A DNA stretch of 64,000 nucleotides from Kangiella koreensis DSM 16069 (GTDB lineage: Bacteria; Pseudomonadota; Gammaproteobacteria; Enterobacterales; Kangiellaceae), in contig NC_013166.1 of the NCBI RefSeq assembly GCF_000024085.1, positions 186,001 to 250,000 on the forward strand, given 5' to 3'. Of this stretch, positions 61,375-64,000 are shown piece after piece (the stretch's first letter is position 1; the number at the start of each line of letters is the position of its first letter). The notes beneath the pieces were generated by a model that saw only the letters and a program-made list of their open reading frames with translations, was not told where the DNA came from and ran no database searches. A program made the position numbers and the translations under genes.

Positions 61375-62535
61375 TTATAATCCGGCTGCAGCACGTAACT
61401 CTTCGGCTTTATCGGTTTTTTCCCAAGTAAAGCTGTCTTCAGTTCGGCCAAAGTGACCATAAGCTGCTGTGGACTGATAAATTGGTTGTAGCAAGTTCAA
61501 CATTTTAGTTAAGCCGCGTGGGCGCAAGTCAAAATGTTCGCGAACCAGGCCAACGAGTTTGTCTTCGCTGATTTTGCCGGTACCAAAGGTATTGATACTG
61601 ATTGATGTTGGTTCGGCAACACCGATTGCGTATGACACTTGAATCTCACAACGATCGGCAAGACCGGCGGCAACGATGTTTTTGGCAACATAACGACCAG
61701 CATACGCTGCGCTACGGTCAACTTTTGATGGATCTTTGCCGGAGAAAGCACCGCCACCGTGACGTGCCATACCGCCATAGGTATCAACAATAATTTTACG
61801 CCCCGTTAAGCCGCAGTCGCCCATTGGACCACCGATAACGAACTTACCGGTCGGATTAACGAAATATTTAGTTTTGTCACTGATCCATTCAGCAGGTAGA
61901 ACTGGCTTAATGATTTCTTCGATAACAGCTTCCTGTAGATCTTTTAGAGAAATCTCGGGGCTATGTTGAGTGGATAAAACGACAGCATCAATACCTACTG
62001 GCTGGTCATTTTCGTAGCGGAAGGTGAGCTGGCTTTTAGCATCTGGGCGTAACCATGCTAGCGTACCGTTTTTGCGAAGTTCAGCTTGCTTTTGCACTAA
62101 GCGGTGTGAGTAAGTAATTGGTGCTGGCATAAGCACGTCGGTTTCATTGCTGGCGTAACCAAACATTAAACCCTGGTCGCCGGCACCTTGCGCTTCTGGA
62201 TCATCGCGATCAACACCTTGAGCAATATCAGGACTTTGCTTGCCAATAGCATTCAGTACCGCGCAAGATTCCCAATCGAAACCGATTTCAGAGCTGTTAT
62301 AGCCAATTTGCTTAATGGTATTACGTGCAAGCTCTTCAATATCAACCCATGCAGTGGTCGCAACTTCACCTGCGACAATTACCATACCCGTTTTAACCAT
62401 GGTTTCCACAGCAACGCGCGCATTGGTATCTTGCTTAAGGATTGCATCAAGTACCGCGTCGGAAATCTGATCGGCAATTTTGTCTGGATGTCCTTCGGAA
62501 ACGGACTCCGACGTAAATACGGAATAATTGCTCAT
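61375..62535 (-). CDS. metK: S-adenosylmethionine synthetase
   Basis: A 386-residue enzyme making SAM from methionine and ATP. Motifs: [47 protein letters not shown] and [19 protein letters not shown]. First gene of metK-ahcY. The upstream gap contains a perfect MetJ-like palindrome and a MetR-like palindrome. Confidence 0.98.
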   Translation of the reverse strand: MSNYSVFTSESVSEGHPDKIADQISDAVLDAILKQDTNARVAVETMVKTGMVIVAGEVATTAWVDIEELARNTIKQIGYNSSEIGFDWESCAVLNAIGKQSPDIAQGVDRDDPEAQGAGDQGLMFGYASNETDVLMPAPITYSHRLVQKQAELRKNGTLAWLRPDAKSQLTFRYENDQPVGIDAVVLSTQHSPEISLKDLQEAVIEEIIKPVLPAEWISDKTKYFVNPTGKFVIGGPMGDCGLTGRKIIVDTYGGMARHGGGAFSGKDPSKVDRSAAYAGRYVAKNIVAAGLADRCEIQVSYAIGVAEPTSISINTFGTGKISEDKLVGLVREHFDLRPRGLTKMLNLLQPIYQSTAAYGHFGRTEDSFTWEKTDKAEELRAAAGL

Positions 62536-62628
62536 TTCTATTAAGTTACCTTTTATTTAAAACAGAATGATGTAAACCAACTTAACAACACTAAAATGCT
62601 GGTCAAAAAGTAGGCGGATTTTACACTG

Positions 62629-62642
62629 TTTAGACGTCTAAA
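62629..62642 (-). promoter_or_regulatory. MetJ-like operator upstream of metK
   Basis: TTTAGACGTCTAAA is a perfect 14-bp palindrome containing AGACGTCT, the exact met-box consensus. On the - strand it lies just upstream of TAAAAT, a possible -10 of metK. MetJ normally needs two adjacent boxes and only one clear box is seen, so affinity could be low. Confidence 0.5.
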
Positions 62643-62678
62643 TCACCTATTTTTACACCCTTGACTGTGAAAATCACA

Positions 62679-62691
62679 TGAAAAGAATTCA
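62679..62691. promoter_or_regulatory. MetR-like site TGAA-N5-TTCA
   Basis: TGAAAAGAATTCA matches the MetR consensus TGAANNNNNTTCA at all eight fixed positions, about 150 bases upstream of metK and 37 bases from the MetJ-like palindrome. Confidence 0.4.
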
Positions 62692-62921
62692 ACATCATTA
62701 TAATCAGACTAATAGATAAAGAAACCGAGAAAAAGTTACATAGATCAATAAAATCAATAACAAAAACCTCACATAAAATAATGGTATACCGTCAGGTAAA
62801 GGCTGGCCTTAAATTAGGAAGTGCTAAATAGATGTTGTTACATACCACCTATAACTAATCGTAATAATTGATTAGAATCATATTATAAGCAATGAAGATA
62901 ATGACAGAGCAGGAAGGATTA

Positions 62922-63779
62922 ATGACGCCACAACTAAAATACCGTAAGCATAAATTTGACGAAGGTGAGCCCTTATCGCCCTGGCGAGAAAAAATTCATG
63001 AAGTAATTTTTGAAGCAGACACCTTTGCTGGCAAGTCATTTGATGTGGCTTTAATTATCACAATTTTTATTAGTGTGTTAGCTGTCATGCTCGATAGCGT
63101 AAAAGTGATTTCGGTACAATACGGTAGTCTGCTGCTTGCAGCGGAATGGGCTTTCACCATCTTGTTTACTATTGAATATATCTTACGTTTAATAAGTGTC
63201 CGAAAGCCTCTGCAATATGCAAAAAGCTTTTATGGGGTGGTGGATTTACTCTCAATTATTCCTACTTATTTAACGTTAATTATTGTCGACGCAAAGTATT
63301 TCCTTATTATTCGTATTTTAAGGGTACTGAGAATATTCAGGATTTTTAAGCTGGCTAACTATATGGGCGAAGCCAGCTTGATGATGAATGCGCTGAGAAA
63401 TAGTGGTACTAAAATTAGTGTATTCCTGTACACGGTTCTTATGTCTGTGGTTGTGTTTGGTTCATTGGTTTATGTCATTGAAGGTCCTGAAAATGGATTT
63501 AGCAGTATTCCGACTTCAGTCTACTGGGCCATCGTAACCCTAACCACCGTTGGCTACGGCGACATCTCACCCCAAACTCCCGTCGGACAATTTCTCGCAT
63601 CCTGCATCATGATTCTAGGTTACGGCTTGATAGCAGTACCGACCGGGATCTATAGCGCAGAAATCACTCGCGAAGTTATGAAGAAAAAAGATGTTACCAA
63701 TAATGCTTGCCCAGCCTGTGCCTACGAAGGGCACGATAAAGATGCGGAGTTTTGTAAGAAGTGTGGGACTAAATTGTAA
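62922..63779 (+). CDS. Voltage-gated potassium channel with C-terminal zinc ribbon
   Basis: A 285-residue membrane channel of the voltage-gated potassium family. Helices S1-S4 (about 35-170), with an S4 of regularly spaced arginines (RILRVLRIFRIFK), a pore loop with TVGYGD and helix S6. The C-terminus ends in a CxxC-x(about 14)-CxxC zinc ribbon (CPACAYEGHDKDAEFCKKCG), which is uncommon for bacterial channels. I choose the ATG at 62922 for its AGGAAGG ribosome site; ATG at 62892 or 62901 is also possible. Confidence 0.9.
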   Translation: MTPQLKYRKHKFDEGEPLSPWREKIHEVIFEADTFAGKSFDVALIITIFISVLAVMLDSVKVISVQYGSLLLAAEWAFTILFTIEYILRLISVRKPLQYAKSFYGVVDLLSIIPTYLTLIIVDAKYFLIIRILRVLRIFRIFKLANYMGEASLMMNALRNSGTKISVFLYTVLMSVVVFGSLVYVIEGPENGFSSIPTSVYWAIVTLTTVGYGDISPQTPVGQFLASCIMILGYGLIAVPTGIYSAEITREVMKKKDVTNNACPACAYEGHDKDAEFCKKCGTKL

Positions 63780-63851
63780 TAAAAGTGTCGAAAAATTGAA
63801 CACAAGTCAAAAATGCATATAATACGCCTTTTATAATAAAATGGCTGGGAT

Positions 63852-64000
63852 ATGAAAAAAATACAATATGGAATCTTGTTGGTGATTCTGCCACTGGTGC
63901 TTGCGTTCAGTTATTACTTTTCACCTTCTAAACCGCTATCAATCGTAAAGGACATAGGTCAACTGCCTGTAGACGCGGGTATTATAGATATGAATAACTC
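63852..64000 (+). CDS. N-terminal fragment of an exported or membrane-anchored protein
   Basis: The frame opens with ATG at 63852 and runs off the window. The first 49 residues are a lysine start, a hydrophobic segment (about 7-22) and a hydrophilic continuation with DAGIID near the edge. It is a signal peptide or membrane anchor; the family cannot be told from this fragment. Confidence 0.6.
   Translation, partial: MKKIQYGILLVILPLVLAFSYYFSPSKPLSIVKDIGQLPVDAGIIDMNN

Larger units (their letters stand above)
62536..62921. other. 386-base divergent intergenic region
   Basis: Between metK (-) and the channel gene (+). It holds the two Met-type palindromes and otherwise AT-rich sequence. No further gene is visible. 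Confidence 0.6.

Noticed and set aside
1..64000. CRISPR arrays, insertion sequences and rRNA genes
   Set aside because: No regularly spaced repeats, transposase-like genes or rRNA sequence were seen on either strand.

Overview
The gene set points to a gammaproteobacterium. It includes a complete Pil-Chp twitching chemosensory cluster next to gshB-tonB-yqgE-ruvX, the pilT-pilU / yggS-proC-yggT-DUF4426-rdgB-hemW block, mutY-yggX, and metK-ahcY. The moderate GC content, the many secreted subtilases and the SLC13/TRAP transporters suggest a marine, protein-degrading genus; Kangiella or a relative is my best guess, but that is inference from gene content and memory.

Layout. 1-8.6 kb: an island of five S8 (subtilisin-type) secreted proteases on the + strand, the first cut by the window edge. 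They form two paralogous pairs plus the partial gene, each with its own terminator. The four complete genes share a GGGGTAGGT leader motif before the start codon. 8.6-13.4 kb: a 2OG-Fe(II) oxygenase, a TRAP dicarboxylate-type transporter split into a + strand binding protein and - strand permeases, and murI. 13.4-15.9 kb: an AT-rich gap with three perfect DnaA boxes, a beta-lactamase-fold serine hydrolase and a TfoX-N protein. 16.2-23.3 kb: an AT-rich accessory region with two unknown genes, an HD hydrolase, an ABC-three-component (ABC-3C) defence-type system (SMEK, MC6 and DUF2326 ATPase), and an unfamiliar cassette of an RNase H-like protein, a Ser/Thr kinase and a 54-residue protein. A 34-base intergenic repeat recurs three times in this region.

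23.3-36.6 kb: housekeeping genes: slipin/NfeD, tRNA-Phe, yggX-mutY, an SLC13 transporter, trmB, a three-domain lipoprotein, hemW-rdgB, DUF4426, yggT, proC and the PLP-homeostasis gene yggS. A 59-bp duplication of the tRNA-Phe 3' end and its terminator brackets four consecutive perfect hairpins, one of which presents a near-consensus CsrA-binding loop. 36.6-56.8 kb: type IV pilus motors (pilT, pilU), an EAL phosphodiesterase, ruvX-yqgE-tonB-gshB, then pilG-pilH-pilI-pilJ-pilK-chpA-chpB-chpC, which controls pilus extension and retraction. 56.8-64 kb: rsmE-bioA, an orphan membrane protein, ahcY and metK (the SAM cycle, with Met-box-like palindromes upstream of metK), a potassium channel with a C-terminal zinc ribbon, and the start of another gene.

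The best candidates for something undescribed are the RNase H-like/kinase/small-ORF cassette, the duplicated tRNA-Phe hairpin array, the 34-base accessory-region repeat, and the terminator hairpin placed at the predicted transcription start of the second full-length protease gene.
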